A stretch of 56,682 bases of DNA, from NCBI GenBank assembly GCA_016782315.1, contig JADDOQ010000002.1, positions 1-56,682 on the forward strand, written 5' to 3'. Positions 10,762-20,928 of the stretch are shown one piece after another. The notes below the pieces were generated by a model that had not been told where the DNA came from, did no database searches, and worked only from the letters and a program-made list of their open reading frames with translations. Source of the DNA: Nitrososphaeraceae archaeon. Lineage in GTDB: Archaea; Thermoproteota; Nitrososphaeria; Nitrososphaerales; Nitrososphaeraceae. Position 1 is the stretch's first letter; every line of letters begins with the position of its first letter. The translations under genes were made by a program, and so were the position numbers.

Positions 10762-11940
10762 TTACCCACCACCACGCTTTTCTTCTGTAAATTTAATGGC
10801 ATTATCTAAAAGATTGGAGATTGTTTGTATAATCCTTTGACTATCTGCCTCTACCAAACAAGGTTCATGATTTAAATCATCATAAAAAATTCTAACATTA
10901 CCAGCTTCAGTGTGTTTCCTTTTTTTCGTTATTATCTTTGTAGTCATTTGCAATAGATGATAGCAAACTCTTTAAATTAAATTTCTCTTTATGTAGATTG
11001 AGGGTTTTGCTTTCAATTCGGGTTACATCCAAAATGTCCTCGGTGAGTCTTTAGAGCCTCAAAGCATTTCTTTTTATTGTCTGTATCATTTCTTCTCTTT
11101 TTTCAGGATGTTCTTCCAGTAGATCAGAATATGCAAGAATCGACTGGGTAGGAGTCCTAAGCTCATGGCTTGCGATATTTATAAACTCTTCTTGCATTCT
11201 GCCATGGGTTTTTAGATGATCATATAGCGTTAGCTGCTTTGACAAGCCTTCAAAGATGTTAACATAAGATAAAACTGTGGGCTTGCTTGTAGAATATGTT
11301 GCCAATCCCATAGCATCGAGTATATTATCTTTTGAATCATCTATTTTTTCTATCACCAATGACTCTCTTTTGTCAACTACAAGTATAGTGACCGAACTTA
11401 CATTGATTTGGTCGGATTTAAATTCAAAAGGTGTTATAGTAAAATTGTTTTTATCATCTACACCCAAATCCAGTAATATTTTGTTGACAGAATCATTTGT
11501 CGTAGTTAAAACATGTATACTTACATTTTCATTTATTGATTTTACTTTTAAGGTACTCATTATCCCCTTATTGTGCTCCGTAAAAATGCATTAGTAGTTG
11601 GAAGTAGTAACAATATTTCCTCTTTGGCCAATTTTACTAAATTGATAAACAGATCCTTTGTTTTGGATGGAATCCGGATTACCTCAGTTTTACCCAGGGT
11701 TTTGCCTTCTTCTATTTCCCTTATTCTTTGCTCACCAAGGACAGCCCTATCCCAAAAACTCTCAAATACGTATTTTTGTTGATCTACAATATCTTTAACA
11801 TTACTATAGATAATCTGCTCTATAGGTTTTGGTGGTTCAAAATCCTGAGTCATAGCTGAAGGAGCCAGATATTCTGATTCGCTCACAGAAAAGTTTGCCT
11901 TAGGTCCATCTAGGTGACGAATTTCTCGAAAATATTTCAT
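10762..11940 (-). pseudogene. Degenerate sensor histidine kinase
   Basis: Three ORF pieces in order (11560-11940 sensor; 11051-11560 sensor end + HisKA EEFINIASHELRTPTQSIL; 10762-10953 ATPase start SQRIIQTISNLLDNAIKF), then lost. Confidence 0.8.
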
Positions 11941-12692
11941 TAAACCTTTAAAATAATTAAGACGATCTTTGGTTATATTTGTAATATATCTAACTTTTAT
12001 TTTTTTTCAAGTTTTTTATATAATGATTATTGATAATCTTGCATTTCAATAACTAATGAAGTAGCCATTTCGTCACCACAGGAGTCTATCGTTTTTGATT
12101 TGGTTAAAAGTTGTAATATCATATTTAATACATTTTCTGAACCATAAAGTACATCAGTCCTTTGGGTTTGGATATCAGAAGGTAATGACAAATATTATAA
12201 AGAAAAAATACTTTCATAGTATTTAAGCAATGCATTTCATTATATCATATTTTTTAGGGCCATTACTCTATTTTATAGCATAAAATTTAATGCCATGTTA
12301 AAAATATTATTGAAACCCGTTTTTTCAGTTAAACATTATGAAAGTTTTTATTTCCACCATACAAGATATATAAATTAATCCTCACTATAATAATGAGAAG
12401 GTAATCTCCAATATCCAATAATAATAAAAATATGTTTAGCAATGCTTCAGTTTTAAATATTACATTACCCAGGGTATGCGATGACACCGGCAACGCAAAC
12501 GACGTGCTTTTGAGGTATATAGGCATGGCAAAGACAAAGATACAATCCTGAATCAGCTATGCCTCAACGTCCGCTATCATTGAGATTGACGCCATAGGGG
12601 ATAAAAAATGGATTTTAAAACAAATCAATAAAAAAAACGAATCCAATTATAAACAGCCATAAAAAGGGAAAAGAGGAAGTTCAATAAGCAAT

Positions 12693-13085
12693 ATGAGGAA
12701 AATCATGATTTTAGACGATGAGGAAGATATTGCTCTTTTATTCAAAGAAGGCCTTGAAATTATGGGTTTCTATAGTGTAGCAGTATACAATGATCCAATT
12801 AAAGCATTGTATGAAATAAAATCCAACACATATGACATAATTTTGATAGACATAGTAATGCCGAATATGAATGGATTAGAATTTTATACCAATCTAAAAA
12901 AAATGGAAAAAGAATCAGGATCTAAAGTTTGTTTTTTTTCTGCTGGAGAATTTAGCGAGGATAAAATCAGAAACATGTTTCCCAACTTAAAAAATCAAAA
13001 AACAATTCTAATTCATAAACCAATAAGGATAAAAGAGCTATTGATCAAAATTGATGAAATAATATATGAAAAAGCAGAGATCTAA
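12693..13085 (+). CDS. Response regulator, stand-alone receiver domain
   Basis: 130 aa; MRKIMILDDEEDIALLFKEGL...DIILIDIVMPNMNGLEFY...HKPIRIKEL. Confidence 0.9.
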   Translation: MRKIMILDDEEDIALLFKEGLEIMGFYSVAVYNDPIKALYEIKSNTYDIILIDIVMPNMNGLEFYTNLKKMEKESGSKVCFFSAGEFSEDKIRNMFPNLKNQKTILIHKPIRIKELLIKIDEIIYEKAEI

Positions 13086-13204
13086 TACATCACAGGTATT
13101 GTCATAAAAGTAAAGTCAAATCAATAAACCGGTGATCATTTTTTGCATTTCGTCATATTCTTATAGAATGCAACATTAAATAACAACTCCCCATTAGAAT
13201 AAGT

Positions 13205-13348
13205 ATGTGGGGAATATCGATATACCTTATGCGTCTGGCAGATTACCTTCAAGGCCGTAATGACAAAAGAACATGCAGTGTCTGTAATTTTAAGGCCAAA
13301 AGCGAAAAATATCTTCACGACCATATGCAAAAAGAACACAAAACATAG
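13205..13348 (+). CDS. C2H2 zinc-finger microprotein
   Basis: My own translation: MWGISIYLMRLADYLQGRNDKRTCSVCNFKAKSEKYLHDHMQKEHKT*; C-x2-C-x12-H-x4-H. Opposes the less convincing minus ORF 13136-13390; start uncertain. Confidence 0.5.
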   Translation: MWGISIYLMRLADYLQGRNDKRTCSVCNFKAKSEKYLHDHMQKEHKT

Positions 13349-13753
13349 TAAAAATGTCACCGCTACATCTGGACAATAATTTTGGTTCATGTCATAAATT
13401 TATTTTATATTGTTGTTTGAAATCATTTTATTTGGTGTCTTAAAAGGCATGCGCATAAACTTAATAAAAATGAAATTCTAATTGATTGTTTTGTTATTTT
13501 TAGGCCTAGTGTTGGCAAAAATATACGCACCAGTCAATTAAAACACTAACAAGCAGATATGGGATTGTTTATGATCTTACATAATTGAAATATAAGACTC
13601 AATTTAATCTAAAACTTAAAAACCCATTACAACATGATTTTAGCCCTAAATTAAGAATTTGAAAATAGATTCGCCATGCCAGTTTTATACTTGAAGCAGA
13701 GTCAAAATAACCACAATTTAAATAATATACATAGTAATACTAATTAAAAAAAC

Positions 13754-14395
13754 ATGTCTTCATCAACAGACTCTACAACAACGACAATAGACACCATCTT
13801 AACAAAAGATAATGAAAAAGGAAAAGAGGAAAAAAAGAGTTTTATTGATAACAAGAAGGATTCAACCAATACAAAAGAATCAAAATTTAACGAATTAATT
13901 CAATGGTTACAGAAATGGGGTTACAAGGTAATAGACAGGTCAAAAGACAACAAAAATGCAGATATCCTGTTTAGAGCAGAGATTGCCCCACTTGTTTCTT
14001 ACTCATCAGGTTCAGATACACCCTTATTTCTTGAGTTTCAAAATGGTTTTGACGATGGATTAATTATCAGGACCACATATGAACTTGATAAATATATAGA
14101 ATTACATTTAAGAAATCAAAATAGAGCCAGAGAAATAGAATTAACATACATCGAGATAGAACAGGTCATTTTACCTATGAGGGTCTCTATTATCCGAGCC
14201 CCTTCGATAATTAACATTTATAAAGTAATATTTTCAGAACAATTGACAAAACAATTCTTTTATGATTGTATCACCGATTTAATCAATGCAATGTCTTTGA
14301 TCATAGGTAAATGGGATCAGAAATATTACGAAATTAGACCAAAAACTACAAAAGAGGAACCAGATAATAAGCAGTTTAAGCAAAACCAGGTGTAG
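13754..14395 (+). CDS. Conserved hypothetical protein
   Basis: 213 aa; Lys/Ser-rich N-terminus then a structured domain (ELIQWLQKWGYKVIDRS...). Confidence 0.6.
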   Translation: MSSSTDSTTTTIDTILTKDNEKGKEEKKSFIDNKKDSTNTKESKFNELIQWLQKWGYKVIDRSKDNKNADILFRAEIAPLVSYSSGSDTPLFLEFQNGFDDGLIIRTTYELDKYIELHLRNQNRAREIELTYIEIEQVILPMRVSIIRAPSIINIYKVIFSEQLTKQFFYDCITDLINAMSLIIGKWDQKYYEIRPKTTKEEPDNKQFKQNQV

Positions 14396-14590
14396 CATGG
14401 TTTTTAGAATAACCAGAATATCTTTATAACGTGACAATACAAAACAGAACCTACAGCATGATATAAGTAAATATTATAAATTAAGCATGTTTCAAAAATC
14501 TTCCACAATAAATGACTGCAGTAATGTTAGCTTTAGGCACAGTCTGGCACTATTAATGAATTAATTAAAGAGCGTGCAGATAAAAAAGAT

Positions 14591-15583
14591 ATGTCTGATA
14601 GGATAGACCAAAGAAATACGATACTTAATTTATACAATTCAGGAATTGATCCAGAAATCATAGCCTTGGAGTTAGACATCAACCAAGATACTGTTATGAA
14701 TGTAATAAAAAATGAGTCAAAGGTGAATCAAAAAAAATCCCCAAAAAACATGTCAAGTGTACTTTTAAACAAGTTATATCTTGATGCAGTCATTGATATC
14801 AACGAGATAATAAGCGACTCTCAAGTCAAAACATGGAAGGCTTTAAAATCAAAACCAGATTTTAACACATCCTTTAAGGACACTCAAAACATATTGGAGC
14901 AATGCGGCGAAACCAAAATCAATCTTGTAATTTTACATATTGATTTAGTAGGTTCTACAAGAATGTCTTTGAATTTACCTATTGAGAGATTGACAACTAT
15001 AATCAGAACATTTGCACAGCAAATGTCTCTTATAGTATCAATGTATGGCGGATTTGTATTAAAGTATATTGGAGATGCGGTTTTGGCATTTTTTGTAGTT
15101 GAAGACATTCAGGATAGAAGTATTCAAAACCAGCCAGAAGAGGCCGAGTCAAAAGATAATGATGATTTTTATCGTCTTCAATTTAGTAATGCGATAAGTT
15201 GTGCATATGCCATGATCAAGGTAATCCAGGAAGGCATCAACCCCATTTTAAGCCAGTATGATTACCCAGAACTTAAAGTAAGGGCAGGTATAGATTTTGG
15301 AGAAATCGCCATAGTTCAATATGGTTGGGATATTGACGAACACAAGGAAATAACCCTAAAAAAACCACATCTTGACCTTATAGGATACACTATAAGTATA
15401 GTAGTAAAAATGACATCACTTGTTGAACCCGATCATATAATAATTGGCCAAAAACTATTTGATAAATTAGATACAAAACAAAAAAACACTTTCAGGCAGT
15501 TACCTGCTAATCCAGATATATGGGGTTATATGCATAAGACTACCGGAGGAATATACAACCTATACGGTAACATAAAACAGTAA
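14591..15583 (+). CDS. Class III adenylate/guanylate cyclase-like protein with N-terminal HTH-like region
   Basis: 330 aa; VILHIDLVGSTRMSLNLP...GGFVLKYIGDAVLAFF...VRAGIDFGEIAIVQYG...DLIGYTISIVVKMTSL; N-term LNLYNSGIDPEIIALELDINQDTVMNVI is HTH-like. Confidence 0.85.
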   Translation: MSDRIDQRNTILNLYNSGIDPEIIALELDINQDTVMNVIKNESKVNQKKSPKNMSSVLLNKLYLDAVIDINEIISDSQVKTWKALKSKPDFNTSFKDTQNILEQCGETKINLVILHIDLVGSTRMSLNLPIERLTTIIRTFAQQMSLIVSMYGGFVLKYIGDAVLAFFVVEDIQDRSIQNQPEEAESKDNDDFYRLQFSNAISCAYAMIKVIQEGINPILSQYDYPELKVRAGIDFGEIAIVQYGWDIDEHKEITLKKPHLDLIGYTISIVVKMTSLVEPDHIIIGQKLFDKLDTKQKNTFRQLPANPDIWGYMHKTTGGIYNLYGNIKQ

Positions 15584-15707
15584 TAACACCATATCTTTTG
15601 TTTGCACATTATCTTTCAATTTACTAGATAAAGTATTGTTTGGTTTTCAGAAATAAAAGTAAGGAAAAGATAAAGAAATTGTTTGGTTTAGATTTTATAA
15701 GGTTATT

Positions 15708-16718
15708 TTAATCTCGTTTTTGGATAGAAAATAAACTATTGAATGCAGAGATATTCGCCGTAGCAATTTCGTTTATCATTTTACCTAATGCGATGGCATT
15801 TTCTGTATAAATAGCAGAAGACTTGGAATATATTTCCATAACCCTGCCCCAGAAAGTTTGATTTGTCAAAAACATGTTATTGGTTGTATCAAGGATTGGA
15901 ATAAATGCGCCTTGAAAAGAGTTTATTGTTTGGTTTTGGAATTTCACGTAATCGTCAAATGCATCTTTGGTAGACTGCAACGCCCTCTTTTGTGATTCAT
16001 CATCTGTATTGGCATATTTTGGAATATCTGTCATTTTTGTCTCCATGTTCTTATTTGCACTATCCAATGTGGGTTCAGCATACAAATCATTGTTTGATAA
16101 TTGCCGTTGAGTCAAAGGGTTATCCAGACTCTCCGGTGTTTTTTCTTTCTCTAAATCCGATTCAGCTGACAAAGGTGAATTTGATGTTTGTTCATCCGTT
16201 AGTGGAACTTCGGTAGATGAGGTAGGTGATTTAACCTTTAATTTTAATTCCGACTCCACACCCTTGTCTTTATCCTCTACTGGTACTTCTACATCTGTCT
16301 GCACTTCTACCTCTATCCCTTCCTCTGTAGGTATTGTCGTGACAGTTGCAACGGAAGCTTCTGTAACTTCGCCTGAACTTTCAGGATTAATAATTATTTT
16401 GTCCTCGATTAATGACGTTTCTTCAGAGGTGTCATTAACGTCTATTGAGATTTTAGAATCATCTTCATTATCTAGAGACACTACTATTCCATTAACTATT
16501 TCCTTATTGATTTTTTCCTGTTCATTTGTATTTAGAAGATCATCTGCATTGAACCCGGTAATGTCACCCGCGTCAGTCGGGCCTTCCATGATTACTTCCT
16601 TGCCTGTCTCTATTGCTTCTTTAACTGCTTCACCTATAGTTGGAGTCAATGCCTTTTTTTTGTTATCTGATAGATTATTATCATTGGATTTTGAATCATC
16701 ATTGTCATTATAAGCCAT
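15708..16718 (-). CDS. Acidic hypothetical protein with phasin-like helical C-terminus
   Basis: 336 aa; low-complexity acidic N-terminal 220 aa, helical C-term (FDDYVKFQNQTINSFQGAFIPILDTTNNMFLTNQTFWGRVMEIYSKSSAIY...). Phasin assignment tentative. Confidence 0.6.
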   Translation of the reverse strand: MAYNDNDDSKSNDNNLSDNKKKALTPTIGEAVKEAIETGKEVIMEGPTDAGDITGFNADDLLNTNEQEKINKEIVNGIVVSLDNEDDSKISIDVNDTSEETSLIEDKIIINPESSGEVTEASVATVTTIPTEEGIEVEVQTDVEVPVEDKDKGVESELKLKVKSPTSSTEVPLTDEQTSNSPLSAESDLEKEKTPESLDNPLTQRQLSNNDLYAEPTLDSANKNMETKMTDIPKYANTDDESQKRALQSTKDAFDDYVKFQNQTINSFQGAFIPILDTTNNMFLTNQTFWGRVMEIYSKSSAIYTENAIALGKMINEIATANISAFNSLFSIQKRD

Positions 16719-17153
16719 TTATTAATAAGAAGCAATAAAGTATTAATATGTATAACAAAAGTATTAGTAATGAATTCCTATTGCCTGTTTAGCATTTATT
16801 CAAACCCATAAATAATTAATACAGTTATAGTTAAATTAATGCTTTTGATTCAATATCGATTATATTGAAATAGTAACAGAAATAACTTGAAAATAATTCT
16901 TAAATTCCAAACAATGAGCACATGTATAAAAACCATTTAAAAAGAAAGAAACCATACCAAATAGTTGATGATCCGTATTATCGATTGCTCTTGCAAAACC
17001 ATTGAATATAATTCCCTACATTAAATGAAAACCTTTCATTGTTGATGCATTGTGTCTTGAAAAAATTGCTGTATTGTATTGCAGGTTAAAATAAAAAAAG
17101 ATAAAGATTCTAATCTTTGATATGACATAATTGAGATAAATGAAATTCGGTAC

Positions 17154-17230
17154 AATAGGGATAGGATTTGAATCCCGATAGTAATGGCTATTTTGTTATT
17201 TGTTTAAGAAACCATTAAACCAGAATCTAT
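17154..17230 (-). pseudogene. Possible decayed tRNA-like sequence
   Basis: Reverse complement ATAGATTCTGGTTTAATGGTTTCTTAAAC...ATCGGGATTCAAATCCTATCCCTATT: about 77 nt, outer ATAG/CTAT pairs, GTTT/AAAC D-stem with GG loop, TTCAAAT T-loop; no good anticodon stem. Confidence 0.25.
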
Positions 17231-17337
17231 ATTTTTGTTTTACCAAAGTATAGCATTATCTTCAACTAATTATTTCTGTTAAATTTGATTGCATAAATAG
17301 TGAGTGAGCGAAGTCTAAATGATTCTCATATGTTCAC

Positions 17338-17351
17338 ACACTATATAGTGT
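17338..17351. repeat. Perfect 14-bp palindrome ACACTATATAGTGT
   Basis: Read directly from sequence. Confidence 0.5.
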
Positions 17352-17575
17352 AACACCTACCGATGGATTTAATAAATAAGTTAATGATATAAAAACATTA
17401 GATAAGTCAAACTATTGTTGTTTTTCGCATAGGTAAAGGGCACTCCGAATATGCGCTGTCTTTTTATTTTTCTTATTACTAAAAAATCAATAGTATCAAA
17501 CATCATTCCTTCTACTTCTGATGCGGCTAGCAATCTTATTGTTATTTTTATTAGGGCATATCATAGTACAGTTAC

Positions 17576-17971
17576 ATGAAATTACTCCGGATATCCGCAG
17601 TCACATTATTAGTGAATGATATGAATAAGTCATATGGATTTTATTCCAGAATCCCTGGTTTTACTTTATCCTATTTTTCAAAAAACTTTACAACATTCAC
17701 ATTAGAAGAAAATACGGGCAAACAAACACACCTTAATTTAGAATTGTCAATCCAAGACAATATAACGGATAATAAACCCAGGCACTTTGGAAGAATAATT
17801 TTTCATACGGATAATGCAGATGCCATGTATTGTTATTTAAAAAATGACGATTTCCTGTCAAAACTAATAATTATAGAATCAACACCATTGAATGCCAAAT
17901 GGGGTGAAAGATATTTCCACATAAGGGATCCAGAGGGGTATCAAATATCTTTCGCACAACCTCTAAAATAG
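17576..17971 (+). CDS. VOC (glyoxalase/bleomycin-resistance) family protein
   Basis: 131 aa; LRISAVTLLVNDMNKSYGFYSRIPGFTLSYF...RYFHIRDPEGYQISFAQPL. Confidence 0.88.
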   Translation: MKLLRISAVTLLVNDMNKSYGFYSRIPGFTLSYFSKNFTTFTLEENTGKQTHLNLELSIQDNITDNKPRHFGRIIFHTDNADAMYCYLKNDDFLSKLIIIESTPLNAKWGERYFHIRDPEGYQISFAQPLK

Positions 17972-18152
17972 ACATAGAACCTCTCATCTTCATTATTGCC
18001 GTAGGATTATTAACGGATAATAGATCTCAAAATATATGCCGATATCTATATTTTTTTGAGGATCTTCATTAAGGAAATCCCAATCTTTCCAATGCAAATA
18101 TCATGTTTCCATTGCGTAGTATGCAAGCAGTTGGACAAAGTTCAGTAATGAA

Positions 18153-18401
18153 TCAGGGTCGTAACACCTTACGCTTCCACCTTTCTACGACATCTTGCTG
18201 TCTTGCCATGGATTCAGACATTTCACGTTCCCTGACTTTCATGTTGTAAATATAATTCCCGTATATCCTCGCAGCATCTAATCCAATCATCAATAAGGCA
18301 GATAATGCAAAACCAATGACCCACATAATTTCAATTAAATTCAACATCAATCTTATAGTTTGCATTTTAATGAATAAATAACTTTGTTTTAATTTTGCCA
18401 A
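18153..18401 (-). CDS. Small membrane protein
   Basis: 82 aa; central TM IMWVIGFALSALLMIGLDAARIYGNYIY. Confidence 0.5.
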   Translation of the reverse strand: MAKLKQSYLFIKMQTIRLMLNLIEIMWVIGFALSALLMIGLDAARIYGNYIYNMKVREREMSESMARQQDVVERWKRKVLRP

Positions 18402-18634
18402 GAATATGAGTCATATTATAACGTTTAGTCACTAATGCCATATTGTTTGGAGAAATAGAATAGAAATTATGCATAAATGAAAAATCTGTAAAACAATCAC
18501 CCAGAAAAAATAATGCATGTTAAGGCATATGGCAATAATTATATGGTTTTGTAATATTACAGCACATTAAATATTGTAAAGCACATCCCGGATTTATTTT
18601 GATTAAATAGATAAAAATACCTATACGGTCTTCT

Positions 18635-19558
18635 TTGATATTGCTTTTGATCAGCCCGGTAGAATTACTTCTATTAACTTTCAGACGCAATGAGCGCGAT
18701 GTTATCAATCTTTACAATTCATTCTCAAGGCTAATGCAAATTACAAGTGGAGGGAATATGCTCAATTTTGGTTACTGGAATGACAAGACCAAAAATCCGT
18801 TGGAAGCGCAATTTGAGCTCTCCAGTATAATTGGAGAATTTGCATCACTGGATAAGGCAAGAATATTGATAGACATTGGAAGCGGATATTCGGCTCCTGC
18901 ACGTCAATGGAGTTCACAATACAATCTACTGAAAATTTTATGCTTAAACTTAAATCTACAACAATTGAAGACTGCTATTGCTTTCAAGTCAAACAGTAAA
19001 ATGAGAGACAACACCATTGCCTATATACCAGGTAAGAGTCTGCAAATCAGTAACATTTTTCATATAAATGCCACTTCTACGGCGCTTCCACTAAAAAGCA
19101 ATTCTGCGGATAGGGTTATTGCTTTTGAGTCAGCTCAGCATTTTAAGCCACTATACAAATTCATACAAGAATCAAGCAGGGTATTGAAAAATTCAGGGCT
19201 TTTAGTAATAGCTATGCCAGTTATAACAGATACGTCCCACTTTGTATCATTACCATTGTTTATAAAACTTGGAATACTATCTGTGACATGGGCATCCGAA
19301 CATTACAAATTAGAATATGTCAAGTCAATGGTTAGTACACAGGGCTTTCAAATTGAAGATGTCAGACGTATTGGCCCAAGCGTATATGTGCCATTAGCTA
19401 ACTACTATATTGAAAACAGAGAGAGACTAAAGAATATAATTACTAAAGAGTACCCAAAGTTTTTAGAAACCATCCTCTACAGGTCACTGTTAGAAATGAA
19501 AGATTCCTCAAACCAGGGGGTTATTGATTATATGTTATTGAGGGCCAAAAAAAAATGA
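18635..19558 (+). CDS. SAM-dependent methyltransferase (class I, methyltransf_11-like)
   Basis: 307 aa; ARILIDIGSGYSAPARQWSSQY...ATSTALPLKSNSADRVIAFESAQHF...SRVLKNSGLLVIAMPV. True start may be internal. Confidence 0.82.
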   Translation: MILLLISPVELLLLTFRRNERDVINLYNSFSRLMQITSGGNMLNFGYWNDKTKNPLEAQFELSSIIGEFASLDKARILIDIGSGYSAPARQWSSQYNLLKILCLNLNLQQLKTAIAFKSNSKMRDNTIAYIPGKSLQISNIFHINATSTALPLKSNSADRVIAFESAQHFKPLYKFIQESSRVLKNSGLLVIAMPVITDTSHFVSLPLFIKLGILSVTWASEHYKLEYVKSMVSTQGFQIEDVRRIGPSVYVPLANYYIENRERLKNIITKEYPKFLETILYRSLLEMKDSSNQGVIDYMLLRAKKK

Positions 19559-20114
19559 GTTCTTTTTGGTAATAATATGAAAACATTCTTACAGGTAAAA
19601 GCAATTTTTTTATTTTCAAACGGATTAGCCACTATTGGTAATAATATTAACGCTATGCGAGGTTTTATGCTTGTGTCTGCGATAACCAAGTCTTATAAAT
19701 TACAACATAATCTAATTTACATTTCCATAAAAAATAATGATCACCTGATAAGTAATAATCCCAAATAACAACAGATCAGTGAAAATTGATATACACCTTC
19801 ATTGGTCATTGAGGCATTACAAATAAAATTTAAATACATATCAAATATAAAAGACCACCCATGGTTTGATTATACAAAATAAACTACTGTAGTAAAGTTA
19901 ACATTACTCAATTTCATTGTTTTTGATTCCCTATCAATTGCCAGATGAAATTTAAGAACGCATTTACACAGAGTTTACAAAATCAAATCATTTCCATATA
20001 AATCCCAAGTAGGAATCAATAAAGACAATCATGCAAATTAAACACATGGGTAATAGTTAACGTTTTTTCAAAATAAAGTTTAATTTTTATATAATAAAAA
20101 TTGAATTAAACAAT

Positions 20115-20426
20115 GTGAAGGGATTGATTATATATATTCCGGAAAACAGGTTTAATATCATTAGACAAATATTATACGAAAATAAGGTTGAGGGTATTTC
20201 ATACTTTAATATTATGGGACAAGGGGAATTAGAAAGAAAATTCAACGAAAGACCCAAAGAATACAAAACACAAGAAAAGTATGTTCCAGGATTTGCCAGA
20301 AGGACAAGGGTAGAAACAATTGTTCCAGATTCCAAAGTTAATGAAATTATCGAGTCGATTAAAAAAAGTGGGTCATTTCAAGGAAAGATATTCATTTGCG
20401 ACATTTCTGAGTCTTTTGATATCTAA
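20115..20426 (+). CDS. PII-family signalling protein (divergent GlnB/GlnK-like)
   Basis: 103 aa; MKGLIIYIPENRFNIIRQILYENKVEGISYFNIMGQGE...RTRVETIVPDSKVNEIIESI...GKIFICDISESF matches the PII fold order; shortened B-loop. Confidence 0.78.
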   Translation: MKGLIIYIPENRFNIIRQILYENKVEGISYFNIMGQGELERKFNERPKEYKTQEKYVPGFARRTRVETIVPDSKVNEIIESIKKSGSFQGKIFICDISESFDI

Positions 20427-20928
20427 AAGAATAAGACTCCCAATACAAAAACAATTAGCATTTTTTTGATTATGACGAAAATAAATAGGATTTGACAAGT
20501 GACATTTAGTTTATGCCTCTGCAATAGAGAAAGAATAAAAACAATATCTGAAAATAACGCATTCTTTAATCATCTCGATAAAAAGTTACAGTTATTTGTA
20601 AAGAAAAAAATGAAATTCAGACTCAAATACTTGAGTTTTTTTTACAATATTTAAAGGGCTTTTATCACATAAGAATAGTCAAACCCGTATAAAAGGCCGT
20701 ATGGCATGTTTATCAAAAAAAATTTAAAGATTAAGCAATATCCAATTAGTTATAACTGCAGAACCCATTATGAAATACATCCCGCTAACAATATATCTAA
20801 AAATTCCAAGTTAATCTAATTGTTCACACATTCATTTATAATTTCATATTAATCTTTAAGAATTATTAACTAACATAACATCAAAGTAACTTCATATTAA
20901 CTGACTGATATCTTATAAATGTAATATT

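Noticed and set aside
13136-13390. 84-aa minus-strand ORF
   Set aside because: No family and no regular composition; the opposite strand carries a C2H2 finger pattern.
16264-16713. 149-aa Ser/Thr-rich ORF
   Set aside because: Antisense to the acidic low-complexity part of 15708-16718.
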